Of a DNA stretch of 64,000 nt, positions 51,908-60,161 are shown in pieces (the stretch's first letter is position 1; each line of letters begins with the position of its first letter). Source of the stretch: CBDCYS01 sp965226245. Its GTDB lineage: Bacteria > Acidobacteriota > Terriglobia > Bryobacterales > UBA6623. Both the position numbers and the translations under genes were made by a program. Under the pieces are notes generated by a model. That model was not told the origin of the DNA and searched no databases. It was given only the letters and a program-made list of their open reading frames with translations. The stretch is taken from positions 6,944,001 to 7,008,000 of the forward strand of contig CBDDCL010000015.1 of NCBI GenBank assembly GCA_965226245.1, in the 5' to 3' direction.

Positions 51908-52348
51908 TCACGGAACCAGCCAACCCCATAGATTGCCTTCCGGGGCACTGGAGCTATGGATCTGGATGTACAATCGACGCTTGCGCAGGCTCTCGACCTG
52001 CTCGGCTGTCAGCTGAAACTCACCCGAGATCTCACCCTTCGCGGCCGGCGTGACTTTGAGGTCCGAAATTGCCGGCCCACGCACGCCCAGCGCCGGACCC
52101 TCGTGTAGCCGCGCAACTGTTGCCGGTCCGCGCATACCCGCGAACGAACCTCTCACCGAAAGCTGCCGCCCTTCGAGCTTGGCGAAGCCCGATCCCGATC
52201 CCGTCACCCGTGCTCGGGTCGCCACTTCGATTGGCATCATCGTGAGCCGGACGCGGAACTCTTCCTGCGCTTGGACAGTCGTCGAAAACGCGAACCAGCA
52301 GAGCGCCACACCGATAACGCGGGATTCAGCGCTCCCCTTCGAAATCAC
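51908..52348 (-). CDS. CHRD-domain secreted protein
   Basis: A 146-residue exported protein with a signal-like start (RVIGVALCWFAFSTTVQAQE). The body has the CHRD layout: ATRARVTGSGSGFAKLEGRQ, LSVRGSFAGMRGPATVARLH, KGEISGEFQLTAEQVESLR and RRLYIQIHSSSAPEGNLWGW. CHRD domains occur in chordin and in many bacterial surface or periplasmic proteins; function here is unknown. The GTG start has GGAGG six bases upstream. It is encoded just upstream of the N-terminal-cytochrome PQQ enzyme and in the same direction, separated by the palindromic element. Confidence 0.85.
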   Translation of the reverse strand: MISKGSAESRVIGVALCWFAFSTTVQAQEEFRVRLTMMPIEVATRARVTGSGSGFAKLEGRQLSVRGSFAGMRGPATVARLHEGPALGVRGPAISDLKVTPAAKGEISGEFQLTAEQVESLRKRRLYIQIHSSSAPEGNLWGWLVP

Positions 52349-52543
52349 TCTTGACCTCCAGGTTCAAACCATGCTCTCCGGCGCGCCGCCGCGTCTGCGC
52401 CAAGTCGTCCACCAGGAAGCAGGGATCTTCAGTTCCTGAGGTGGAGATTACCATGGCAGCCCCATTCTACCTTTCCCGGGATACCTAATGTAGTGTCTAA
52501 CAAAAAACTGGACAAATCGTGCGGTCTTTCTTATGCCTGGGGT

Positions 52544-52708
52544 ATGGCCTCCCCTTGCGAACTTTCTCCCTCCGAGCAGCAGCAGATTCGGCGATGGATC
52601 GCCGCCCATGGCATTCCGCAGCAGGCTGCCTTGCGCTGCCGAATCGTGCTGGCTTGCAGCCAGGGTCTCTCCGATGTCGCCATTGCCAAGCAGTTGTCTA
52701 TCAACCGC
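52544..52708 (+). pseudogene. IS630-type transposase, N-terminal remnant
   Basis: ASPCELSPSEQQQIRRWIAA, HGIPQQAALRCRIVLACSQG and LSDVAIAKQLSINR form the helix-turn-helix start of an IS630-like transposase. The similarity ends abruptly after INR, and the DDE core is missing. Confidence 0.7.
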
Positions 52709-52761
52709 CCAGCGCGATTCCCTTCTCAAACTCCCAGAACAGGCGAAAGAAGCCTGATCCG

Positions 52762-54096
52762 TTAATACACGTTGAGGTAGTTGTCGAGTTCCCACTGGCT
52801 GACACTGCGGTGATACTCGCGCCACTCTTCCCGCTTGACGCCGATATAGTAGTCGGCGTAGGTCTCGCCCAAAGCCTCTTTGACGACTTGGTCCTGCTCG
52901 AGGCAGTCGAGAGCTTCGTTTAACGACGTCGGCAGAAAGCGGATTCCCCGGTCGTTAAGCTCGGCCTCGGTGAGGGTGTAAAGGTTCTCGTTGTTTGCCA
53001 TGCCGGGGTCGAGCTGGCGCTCGATGCCGTCGAGGCCGGCGGCCAGGGTGACGGCACAAGCGAGGTAGGGGTTCGAGGCTCCGTCCGCAGTGCGGTTCTC
53101 GATTCGGCCCGGTCCGGGAACGCGAATCATCTGTGTACGATTGGACGGTCCATAAGTAACATAGACCGGCGCCCAGGTGGCGCCCGAGTGAGGTTCGGAG
53201 CGGATGAGCCGTTTGTAGCTGTTGACGATGGGTGAGGTTACGGCGGCCAGGGCGCCGGCATGTTCTAGAATACCTCCGATGAACCAGCGGGCTCGCTGAG
53301 ACAAGCCAAGGTCGTCGCTCTCGTCGAGGAAGAAATTCTCGCCGCTGTTCACATCGGCCAGACTCATGTGGTAGTGAGTGCCATTGCCGGTGAGATGGCC
53401 GAAGGGCTTCGGCATGAGCGTCGCCCACAAGCCGTTTTTCTCAGCAACGGTGCGAACCATCCACTTAAAAAACGTGTTGCGGTCCGCGGTGGTTAAAGCG
53501 TCGCTGTAGTGCCAATTGATCTCGAACTGACAGTTGGCGTCTTCGTGGTCGTTCGCATAGGGTCCCCAGCCCATCTCCTGCATGTAACCGATGATGGTGG
53601 TCATCAAATCGAGGTTGCGGTGGAGGGCCCGCAGATCGTAGCACGGCTTCTTGAGGGTGTCGTAGCGATCCCAGGGCTCGAAGCGGCCGCTATCGTTCTC
53701 TTTCAACAGCATAAACTCGGGCTCCACGCCGACGTTGAAGGTGTAGCCTTCCAGCCGGGCTTTTTCGAGTTGGCGGAGCAGGATGGTGCGCGGGCAATAA
53801 GGCCACGCCTCGCCGCTGACGTGGATGTTGCCTGCCAGCCAGGCGACGTTTTTGCGCCAGGGCAAGACCGTCAGCGAGTTCAGGTCCGGGATGTTCATCA
53901 TGTCGGTGTCATGAGGTCCCTGGCCGATATGGCCCGCCGCGAAGCCGGCGAACCCGGCGCCCTCTTGCGACATTTCGTCAAAGTTCGTTGCCGGGGCGAG
54001 CTTTGCTTTGGGTGCGCCGCTCATCTCAACGAAGGAGCACAAGAAGTATTCGATGCCCTCGTCTTCGATCCTTTTCTTGACCTCATCCGACGTCAT
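52762..54096 (-). CDS. gmaS/glnT: Glutamine-synthetase-like protein, gamma-glutamylmethylamide synthetase/GlnT type
   Basis: A 444-residue enzyme of the glutamine synthetase superfamily. It carries FNVGVEPEFMLLKEND with the metal-binding glutamates, NDHEDANCQFEINWHYSDAL, HLTGNGTHYHMSL with the catalytic glycine-asparagine-glycine loop, SYKRLIRSEP and RIENRTADGASNPYLACAV. Its length and motifs fit gamma-glutamylmethylamide synthetase or type III GlnT, which ligate methylamine or ammonia to glutamate with ATP. The context, directly after a sarcosine-oxidase/NMG-dehydrogenase-like gene set, favours a role in methylamine or N-methyl compound use. ATG at 54096 follows GGGAGAG; the longer open frame to 54234 is rejected. 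Confidence 0.88.
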   Translation of the reverse strand: MTSDEVKKRIEDEGIEYFLCSFVEMSGAPKAKLAPATNFDEMSQEGAGFAGFAAGHIGQGPHDTDMMNIPDLNSLTVLPWRKNVAWLAGNIHVSGEAWPYCPRTILLRQLEKARLEGYTFNVGVEPEFMLLKENDSGRFEPWDRYDTLKKPCYDLRALHRNLDLMTTIIGYMQEMGWGPYANDHEDANCQFEINWHYSDALTTADRNTFFKWMVRTVAEKNGLWATLMPKPFGHLTGNGTHYHMSLADVNSGENFFLDESDDLGLSQRARWFIGGILEHAGALAAVTSPIVNSYKRLIRSEPHSGATWAPVYVTYGPSNRTQMIRVPGPGRIENRTADGASNPYLACAVTLAAGLDGIERQLDPGMANNENLYTLTEAELNDRGIRFLPTSLNEALDCLEQDQVVKEALGETYADYYIGVKREEWREYHRSVSQWELDNYLNVY

Positions 54097-54130
54097 GTTC
54101 GCTCTCCCGTTAGAAACTCTCATCGATGCG

Positions 54131-55940
54131 TCAATGCGATACGGCCGCCGCCGCCTTCTCGCCCACCAAACGCCCGCTACGGAACCTTCCGGGCGCAAAG
54201 GGTTCAATAATCTTGGGCACTTTCTTCGTCGCAATCAACTCCGCCAGGTACCTGCCGGCGGCCGGAGCCGCCTTAAAGCCGTAGGTTCCCCACCCGATGT
54301 CCACGTAAAAATTGTCCAGTTCCTCGCCGGCCCCAATGATCGGCGCGAAATCGGGCGTCATGTCGCAGATACCGGCCCACTGGCGAAGTACCTTGATGTG
54401 ATGAAGCTGGGGGAACAGCTCCAGGGTTGAAGCGGCCATGTGCTCGAGCGTCGGCAGCGTTCCCCTCATGCTGTAGGACTGATAAGGATCGATCTCCGAG
54501 CCGATCACGAGTTCACCGCGTCCGGTTTGATTCACGTAGACATGCAGGCTTGCCGACACGATCACGACGTTGAGGAACGGTTTGAGGGGCTCGGTGACGC
54601 AGGCCTGCAGGGGATGGGTCACGATCGGCATGGAGACGTTCGCCATCTTGCAGATCGTCGACGCCCAACCGGCGGTGGCGTTCACGACGATATCGGCCGA
54701 CACGGCGCCCCGGTTGGTGATGACTTTGTCGGCCCGGCCGCCCTGCGCCGAAATGCCGGTAACTGTTGTGAAAGGGTGAATCTCGATACCCATTCTGTCG
54801 CAGGCCCGCGCGTATCCCCACACGACGGCGTCGTGGCGAATGATGCCGCCCGGCGGATGGTAGAGCCCGGCCATGATCGGGTAGCGGGGGCGATCGCTGC
54901 AATCAATATGGGGCGCGAGTTTTTGAATCTCCTCGGGAAAGATGATCCGGCTGTTGACGCCTGAATTATGCACAGATTCGCTTTGCGAGTGCGGCTGCGT
55001 TCGTAGCGGCTTGACGGCCGTCGTAAGGTGGAGCTCGGCAACTGGTCTTTTGGCTTCTCCGTCCCCGGTTTCCCCTCCCGCCCGTAAGGTGGGAGCTCGG
55101 CAACTGGTCTTTTGGCTTCTCCGTCCCCGGTTTCCCCTCCCGCCCAGAATCCGCGTCGGCAAAACCCCGCTCCGAAGTGGCGTGTTTCCAGTACGTTGCG
55201 GCCAGTGCATAAAATTTTATGCATAGCGCATAGCCAGGCTCTCAGATCAACGCCCTCTCGACTACCGGCGGCAAGCCGCCGTAGGGAGTCGGCTTCCTGC
55301 CGCGGAAGTTGTCAAGGCGTGGATGCCCCGATTTTATTGGGCTGCGAGACCGTCACGGCTGGGCCTTGTTTGACGGCCCTTTGGGAGCTATGCTGTTTTC
55401 GCTTGGTAACCATTTGGGTGACCTCCTTTGGGTTGGCTGGTGAAGCTGGAATCTTTGCCAGCCTACCTTTTTACCCCATGTTTTCGGGCGTTCCCCAATG
55501 GTCCCTTGCGGCTCAGCCCTCCTCAGATGCACCCCGCAATGCATAATTCAGGTGACGCCGAGCAGCTGATTGGTTTCCGCGCGTACCCGAAGGCCGGCGA
55601 CGGCCGTGTCGGTGTGTCCCAGGGTGAGGTGACCGCACTGGCTGAATAACAGATTCCAGTTAAGCTCTTCCGAGAGATTTTCGTAGAGCTTCAAGGCCGC
55701 TTGATAGAAGGCCACACTCTCCGGTGTCCGGTAATTGGACCGCAGGATGGCGGTGTTGCGGCCGCTGGCGCCCGCGCCCAGATAACCTTTGTCGAGTAAG
55801 GCCACCCTGCGAACACCAAAGAGCTTGCCCAGGTAGTAGGCGGTGGCAAGCCCGTGAACACCGGCCCCGACGATGACCACGTCGTAGCCGGACTTGAGTT
55901 CGTGGGACCGCCACATGCGGTCACTGCGAAAGAGTTGCAT
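54131..55940 (-). pseudogene. FAD-dependent oxidoreductase (sarcosine oxidase beta/NMG dehydrogenase A-like), disrupted
   Basis: The 5' part (55940 down to 55553) has the FAD dinucleotide-binding fold, DVVIVGAGVHGLATAYYLGK, and LLDKGYLGAGASGRNTAILR. The 3' part (54959 down to 54131) continues with SRIIFPEEIQKLAPHID, GGIIRHDAVVWGYARACDRM, ADIVVNATAGWASTI and QWAGICDMTPDFAPIIG. When the 593-bp insert at 54960-55552 and one copy of its 5-bp target repeat are removed, the reading frame joins as QLLGV-NSRIIF, a complete protein of about 400 residues. The insert brings a stop codon (LLGVT then TGA), so the product is truncated after about 130 residues. It lies upstream of the gmaS-like gene. Confidence 0.9.
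54960..55552. mobile_element. 593-bp non-autonomous element with 13-bp terminal inverted repeats
   Basis: The ends are CCTGAATTATGCA and its complement TGCATAATTCAGG. A 5-bp target duplication TGACG lies at 54955-54959 and 55553-55557. No transposase is encoded. The interior holds a 62-bp tandem duplication (about 55022-55143; TGGGAGCTCGGCAACTGGTC) and a 16-bp palindrome GCATAAAATTTTATGC near 55208, which resembles a buried element end. The CCTG start and 5-bp duplication fit IS4-superfamily elements such as IS1380, by inference. Confidence 0.85.
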
Positions 55941-55952
55941 TTCTTACCAGAC

Positions 55953-56625
55953 TCACGTGTTCGTCAGCAGCTCATGCGCCGCCGACCCGAACGGCTGAAT
56001 TCCGAACTCGGCGCCGGTTTCAACGATGGCTTCCCATAGCCATTCGCCATACTCCCGACTCACGAGAATGAGATAGGCCCTCAGAGATTGGATATCCAGG
56101 CGCATCAGGATCGTATAGGTGTGGTGAACCCCGGTCTGGACGCAAGTCAGGTTCGGGAAAGCGCCACCGGAGACGTCCAGATCGACCAGCTTGCGAAGAA
56201 CCTCGGGGCTCCGAGGACCGGCAAGCAGCAGCGCGGCGTAGCCCGAGGTGACGTCGGTCAGGTAGGCGGGGCCGGAAGACGCACCGGACGCCGCAACGTA
56301 ACGGTTCAGCTCGCCCTGAACCAAGTCGCGATCCGGCGGCCGGCAAGTCACCAGATATCGGCCCGCCCGCAACCGCCAGGAGTGTGCCTCTGCTCCCAGT
56401 CCGGGTGAAGAATTCAGGTCCCTACCTTAGAAGATCGAACTTAGGGATCGAGCTCCAATCCGCCAAGCCAACCGCGCGGCGGACGGCCTCGGCTTCCTGT
56501 TGAGGGGAAGTGAAATGGGCAACCCCTTCCCACCCCCGGTCCACGCGGATCGCGGCTCCCATTTTCCGGAACGTCTCCGAGAGAGGGGACCTTTTGACAA
56601 CCTCGTGCTGCGTTTCGGTGGGCAA
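55953..56625 (-). pseudogene. GcvT/SoxG-like protein, frameshifted
   Basis: Two frames are needed. The first (56625 down to about 56422) has RSPLSETFRKMGAAIRVDRG and AVRRAVGLADWSSIPKFDL. The second resumes with DLNSSPGLGAEAHSWRLRAG and RYLVTCRPPDRDLVQGEL, TDVTSGYAALLLAGPRSPEV and LILVSREYGEWLWEAI. Together they make a roughly 210-residue tetrahydrofolate-binding domain like the gamma subunit of sarcosine oxidase or a short GcvT homologue. The break at about 56420 (near CTTCTAAGGTAGGGAC) puts a stop in the first frame. It lies between a SoxA-like fragment and the FAD subunit. Confidence 0.8.
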
Positions 56626-56708
56626 TCCTTCTCCCGTTGCGATCTTCCGCTTTGTTCAAGGCGGGCCGGCCCAGCAGGGCTCCCGCCCCAATGCTCGTTA
56701 AAGGCGCA

Positions 56709-57416
56709 TTACATTCGCAGCCTGGCGCCTTCAGGGTCGTAGAAAGCCGCTTGCTGGACGCGCGCCTTTGCGAGCTGCCCCTGCGCGCGTACATCGATTT
56801 CCCGGCCGTCTTCAGCTAAGCTTGCCGCGACCCAGCCCAGACCCACCACCCGCCCGCTGGCCGGCGAGTAGCGTGCGCTCGTGACTCTGCCCGCCGGCCT
56901 GCCGGCCACGACGATCGCGGAGCCGTCGTCGGGAAGGCGGTCGTCGAGCATCACAAACCCGATCAGCCGCTCTTGCGCCGGAGCGGACTGCAGTCCTTCA
57001 AGCGACGCCTTGCCGATGAAGTCGGGCTTGTCAAGCTTCACCACCCAGGGCATGTCGGACTCGTAGGGGTTACTCAAAGCATCTGTATCGACCCCGACGA
57101 TGACGTGCTTCTTCTCGAGACGGAGCATGCGCTGCGCTTCCACGCCGAAGGGACGAACACCAAAGGGCTTGCCCGCTTCCAGGACAGCCTTCCAAACGTG
57201 CACCCCGTATTCGGCGGGCACATGGACCTCCCAACCCATCTCGCCGACGAAACCGATCCTCAGTAACACAGCGGGAGAGCCGGCGACTTCCGCCTGGCGG
57301 CAAGCCATATAGCGAAACGCTTCGGTCGATAGATCGAGATCGGTCAAGCCCGAAAGAACCTCGCGGGCCCGCGGGCCGGCGACGTTAATGGAAGGCGCCT
57401 CGAACGGTGGATCCAC
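56709..57416 (-). pseudogene. Sarcosine oxidase alpha/GcvT-like protein, C-terminal fragment
   Basis: The fragment begins EAPSINVAGPRAREVLSGLT and continues with AVLLRIGFVGEMGWEVHVPA, EAQRMLRLEKKHVIVGVDTD and YESDMPWVVKLDKPDFIGKA. This is the aminomethyltransferase (folate-binding) C-terminal domain seen in SoxA and dimethylglycine dehydrogenase, about 235 residues of an expected 800-1000. A stop codon lies seven codons upstream in frame and the gene at 57458 is unrelated, so the 5' part is lost. It is the first of the broken N-methyl-amine catabolism genes. Confidence 0.82.
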
Positions 57417-57457
57417 CCGACCCGGCCCATTTCATGAGCTGATAGGATGCAGAAACC

Positions 57458-57721
57458 ATGACCTGCTTGCTTGTTCGACACAAGGTGGCCGACTTCGACA
57501 ACTGGAAGCGCTTTTTTGATTCCCACGTGATCGCGCAGCAGGAATCGGGGCTACGAGTCGAGAAAGTTCTCCGAAATCTCGACGACCCAACAGAAATGGT
57601 CCCGTGGTTTGAGGTGACCGACCTGGAGAAGGCACGGGCCTTTGTTAACTCGCCCGAAGTGCCTGATGCGCGGCAGCAGTCGGGTGTCGTGGACCAACCG
57701 GATACCTGCTTTCTCTCCTAG
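57458..57721 (+). CDS. Small antibiotic-biosynthesis-monooxygenase-like (ABM-type) protein
   Basis: An 87-residue protein: MTCLLVRHKVADFDNWKRFF, then GLRVEKVLRNLDDPTEMVPW, FEVTDLEKARAFVNSPEV and a PDARQQSGVVDQPD tail. The alternation of strands and helices and the RHKVADFDNWK start fit the ferredoxin-like ABM/dimeric alpha-beta barrel group, found in many soil bacteria. Exact function is unknown. A partial duplicate with about the same sequence follows at 59038-59211. It reads away from the broken sox-type cluster and seems to have displaced the 5' part of that cluster. Confidence 0.75.
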   Translation: MTCLLVRHKVADFDNWKRFFDSHVIAQQESGLRVEKVLRNLDDPTEMVPWFEVTDLEKARAFVNSPEVPDARQQSGVVDQPDTCFLS

Positions 57722-57926
57722 ACCTAACCCGCACGAGCCTGAAAAAAAGCCGGCAGACGTGGCGTGAGCGTCCACGCTTGCCGCGCCTCGATTCGTCGAG
57801 GCGTTCCCCGCTTGGGCGCACGGCTGTCTGAGTGGAATGCGATGTGCTGGGGCCAAACAGCGTCTCAGTCACGGAATCCCAAGACAAGTATCCCCTTTGT
57901 TATCAACAGTTGGCCCTGCAAAGGAG

Positions 57927-57954
57927 TTGACATTCAGAATTCGTCCGCTATCCT
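57927..57954 (+). promoter_or_regulatory. Sigma70-like promoter candidate
   Basis: TTGACA (57927-57932), a 16-bp spacer and TATCCT (57949-57954). It points toward a 35-codon ORF starting at 57965 that I do not consider a firm gene. Confidence 0.25.
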
Positions 57955-58335
57955 GATAGCGGTGAATGAAAAGGATGAATCAAAAGGATGACAGGCGATC
58001 ATGCGCACCGGCGGGCGCAAAGGCGAATGGGGCCCTGCGAGGGCAAAAATCCCGATATCCTCTCAAATCCTAACAAATACTCTCATTCAAAACATCGTTT
58101 AGAATCAATGACTTACGCCAATTCAGCAAATTCCGGATGCGACCCAAATGACCACGATTTAATAGGGAAAGTCGGCGAATTGACTCCGTTTGCTAGCTTT
58201 CTCACCGCCTGGCGAGACCACCGGAGAGGCCTGACTGATTCTGCTTTCCCGCACCGTTTTGCCAAAGCTCATCTGCCGGTCACGGATAATTTAGATCTAT
58301 AGTTCCTTTAGTATCAACACCGGCAAATAGAAACG

Positions 58336-58449
58336 CCCCCGAAACACTTGACACCGCCTGGTACACTGCAAATAGAAACCGGAAAGGACATAGATCGCCG
58401 GACCAACACGACCGTTTCCCGGCCGGGACAGTTTCGAGTTGCTCTCCGA
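58336..58449. repeat. Dispersed promoter-like repeat, second copy
   Basis: GAAACACTTGACACC, TACACTGCAAATAGAAACC and GTTTCGAGTTGCTCTCCG match 47702-47817 with several gaps. Confidence 0.55.
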
Positions 58450-59037
58450 AATTTGTGGTCATCCACCGCGGATGGCTTCTAACTCAGCAGCGGCCGGCAG
58501 TTTCGCCGGCCAGACGTGGCGCACGCTGGAAAGCGTGCCGTGTCGCCATTCGTGGCGACATCGCCTCGGCGTGCGACGTGGGGCGGGCATCCGTGTCTGC
58601 CATGCGCCGGCACTTTGTCGGCGCACCCTCGGGCATCATCTCGATGCCCAGCCCGTCCAAACCTGCCGAGCAAGAAGACCATCCGCAAACAGCCGCTTTT
58701 TGGGCCTCCCTTTGGAGGTGGCTGCGAGGTTCAATCAACGGGAGCAAGAGGCGCCTCTATAAACAAACCCGATCGCAAGAGAAGGGCCAGAGCGGTTGAG
58801 CGTTAGATTGACAGATTGATCGAGCGATAGACCGATCAATCGATGGACTGATGCCCGACGTAGCGACCGGCAATCCTGCCGGTCCATCGCCGCGAAGCGG
58901 CGAAGAACAACCTATTTCGAAAAACTCCACACAGACTCCGACCCTCGGTCTGGGCTGGCGAACACCCAAAAATCGCCTAAATCGTGAAGTTTTCTGCAAA
59001 AAACTGCAGTTCGCACCCTAACGGCGGGTTCGCACTA

Positions 59038-59211
59038 CGGGCCTACGAGTGGAGAAAGTTCTCCGAAATCTACGACGACCCAACAGAAGTGATCCTGTGG
59101 TTTGAGGTGACCGATCTGGAGAAGGCACGGGCCTTTGTTAACTCGCCCGAAGTGCCTGATGCGCGGCAGCAGTCGGGTGTCGTGGACGAACCGGATATCT
59201 CAAGGTGGTAG
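59038..59211 (+). pseudogene. Duplicate 3' part of the ABM-like gene
   Basis: From GGCCTACGAGTGGAGAAAGT onward it follows 57547-57718 with few changes and encodes FEVTDLEKARAFVNSPEV and ARQQSGVVDEPD. The N-terminal third of the protein is missing, so this is a truncated duplicate. Confidence 0.8.
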
Positions 59212-59295
59212 CACAGCCCGCTCTCAACGTGAAACACTACAGGTGAGTCGGTTTCACCGGCGGTATCTTTGAAGCTACAGGAGCGACCACATTCC

Positions 59296-59703
59296 ATGGA
59301 ACAAACTGCACAAGGTTTTTTTGAGGCCTGTGAGGCCGGAAAGGGTTGGCAGGCGTGCGCGCCCTACTGCAAGCCGGACGCATCTTTCTCGGCTCAGGCC
59401 GAGCCTCTGGCCGGAATCACAACTCTTGAGGCCTACGCCGATTGGATGAAGGCGTTGGCCGGGTTTATGCCCGACGCACGCTACGACCTCAAGTCGTGGG
59501 CCGTTGACACCGAGCGCCACAACGTTTCAGCCTACGCGGTTTTCTCGGCGACACATACAGGCGAGGGCGGACCCTGTCCGCCTACTGGCAAGAGCGTCAA
59601 GACCGACTACGTGTACGTAATGTTCTTCGAGGGCGATAAGATCAGTCACATGACGAAAATCTGGCACTCGGGGCTTGCGATGAAGGAGCTTGGCTGGGTG
59701 TAG
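59296..59703 (+). CDS. SnoaL-like/NTF2-fold protein
   Basis: A 135-residue protein that would adopt the cone-like NTF2 fold. It begins MEQTAQGFFEACEAGKGWQA with PYCKPDASFSAQAEPLAG, followed by TTLEAYADWMKALAGFMPDA and KTDYVYVMFFEGDKISHMTK, then IWHSGLAMKELGWV. The His/Tyr/Trp pattern fits the SnoaL-like group, which includes polyketide cyclases and many uncharacterised enzymes. ATG at 59296 has AGGAGC upstream. The genes on either side give no clue to the substrate. Confidence 0.82.
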   Translation: MEQTAQGFFEACEAGKGWQACAPYCKPDASFSAQAEPLAGITTLEAYADWMKALAGFMPDARYDLKSWAVDTERHNVSAYAVFSATHTGEGGPCPPTGKSVKTDYVYVMFFEGDKISHMTKIWHSGLAMKELGWV

Positions 59704-60161
59704 CGCCATCATCGACAAACTCGGCGTACTGGTGAGCCAGCGAGGTCGCCATCCGCCTGGAGGCCGTAGGGATTCGCTGTAAACGTTTGGCGCGTGCCAT
59801 GTTCCGAGGCGATGGTCCGCTGAAACCACGAGAGCGCGAGCAGGTTCGAAGTGGACGCCTGGGACGAGTCTTATCTGGGCAAGACGCCTTTGGATTGAAG
59901 CTGTTCTCATGTGGACCAGGAGGAGAGGTGAATCGCTACGCCCTACCTGCGACTGCACTCAGCGGCGGGAGCATCAAGATCCACCAAGACTAGAATGGTG
60001 GCCAATCCTTCGCTACGGGATCAGGGCCAGGCAATCTGACCAGCAGCCGCCAAGACAATGCTAGATCCTGTGTAACGGCCTCGCGTTGAACCAGTCCGTC
60101 CACATGGACGTGAAGTCGTCCGGTCCTAGCGCCGCAGGGCGGCCGGGCGAACCCAAGATTA
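59704..60161. other. Intergenic stretch
   Basis: I see no convincing gene or repeat in these 458 bases; the short open frames have no recognisable features. Confidence 0.5.

Larger units (their letters stand above)
57722..59295. other. Long intergenic region with repeats and a duplicated gene fragment
   Basis: This 1.5-kb stretch shows no intact gene. It holds a promoter-like pair at 57927-57954, the motif TTTAGAATCAATGACTTA at 58097-58114, a repeat shared with 47702-47817 (58336-58449), short hairpins around 58496-58560, GATTGA-type short repeats at 58805-58845 and the ABM-like fragment at 59038-59211. Confidence 0.6.

Noticed and set aside
55112..55546. Plus-strand ORF of 144 codons inside the 593-bp element
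   Set aside because: It arises from the 62-bp tandem duplication and unrelated sequence, with no recognisable domain.
58439..58806. Overlapping ORFs in a hairpin-rich region
   Set aside because: Several frames are open because of GC-rich palindromes; none has a protein-like pattern or a good start.
59787..59993. 68-codon ORF
   Set aside because: No motif, no ribosome-binding site and unusual composition.
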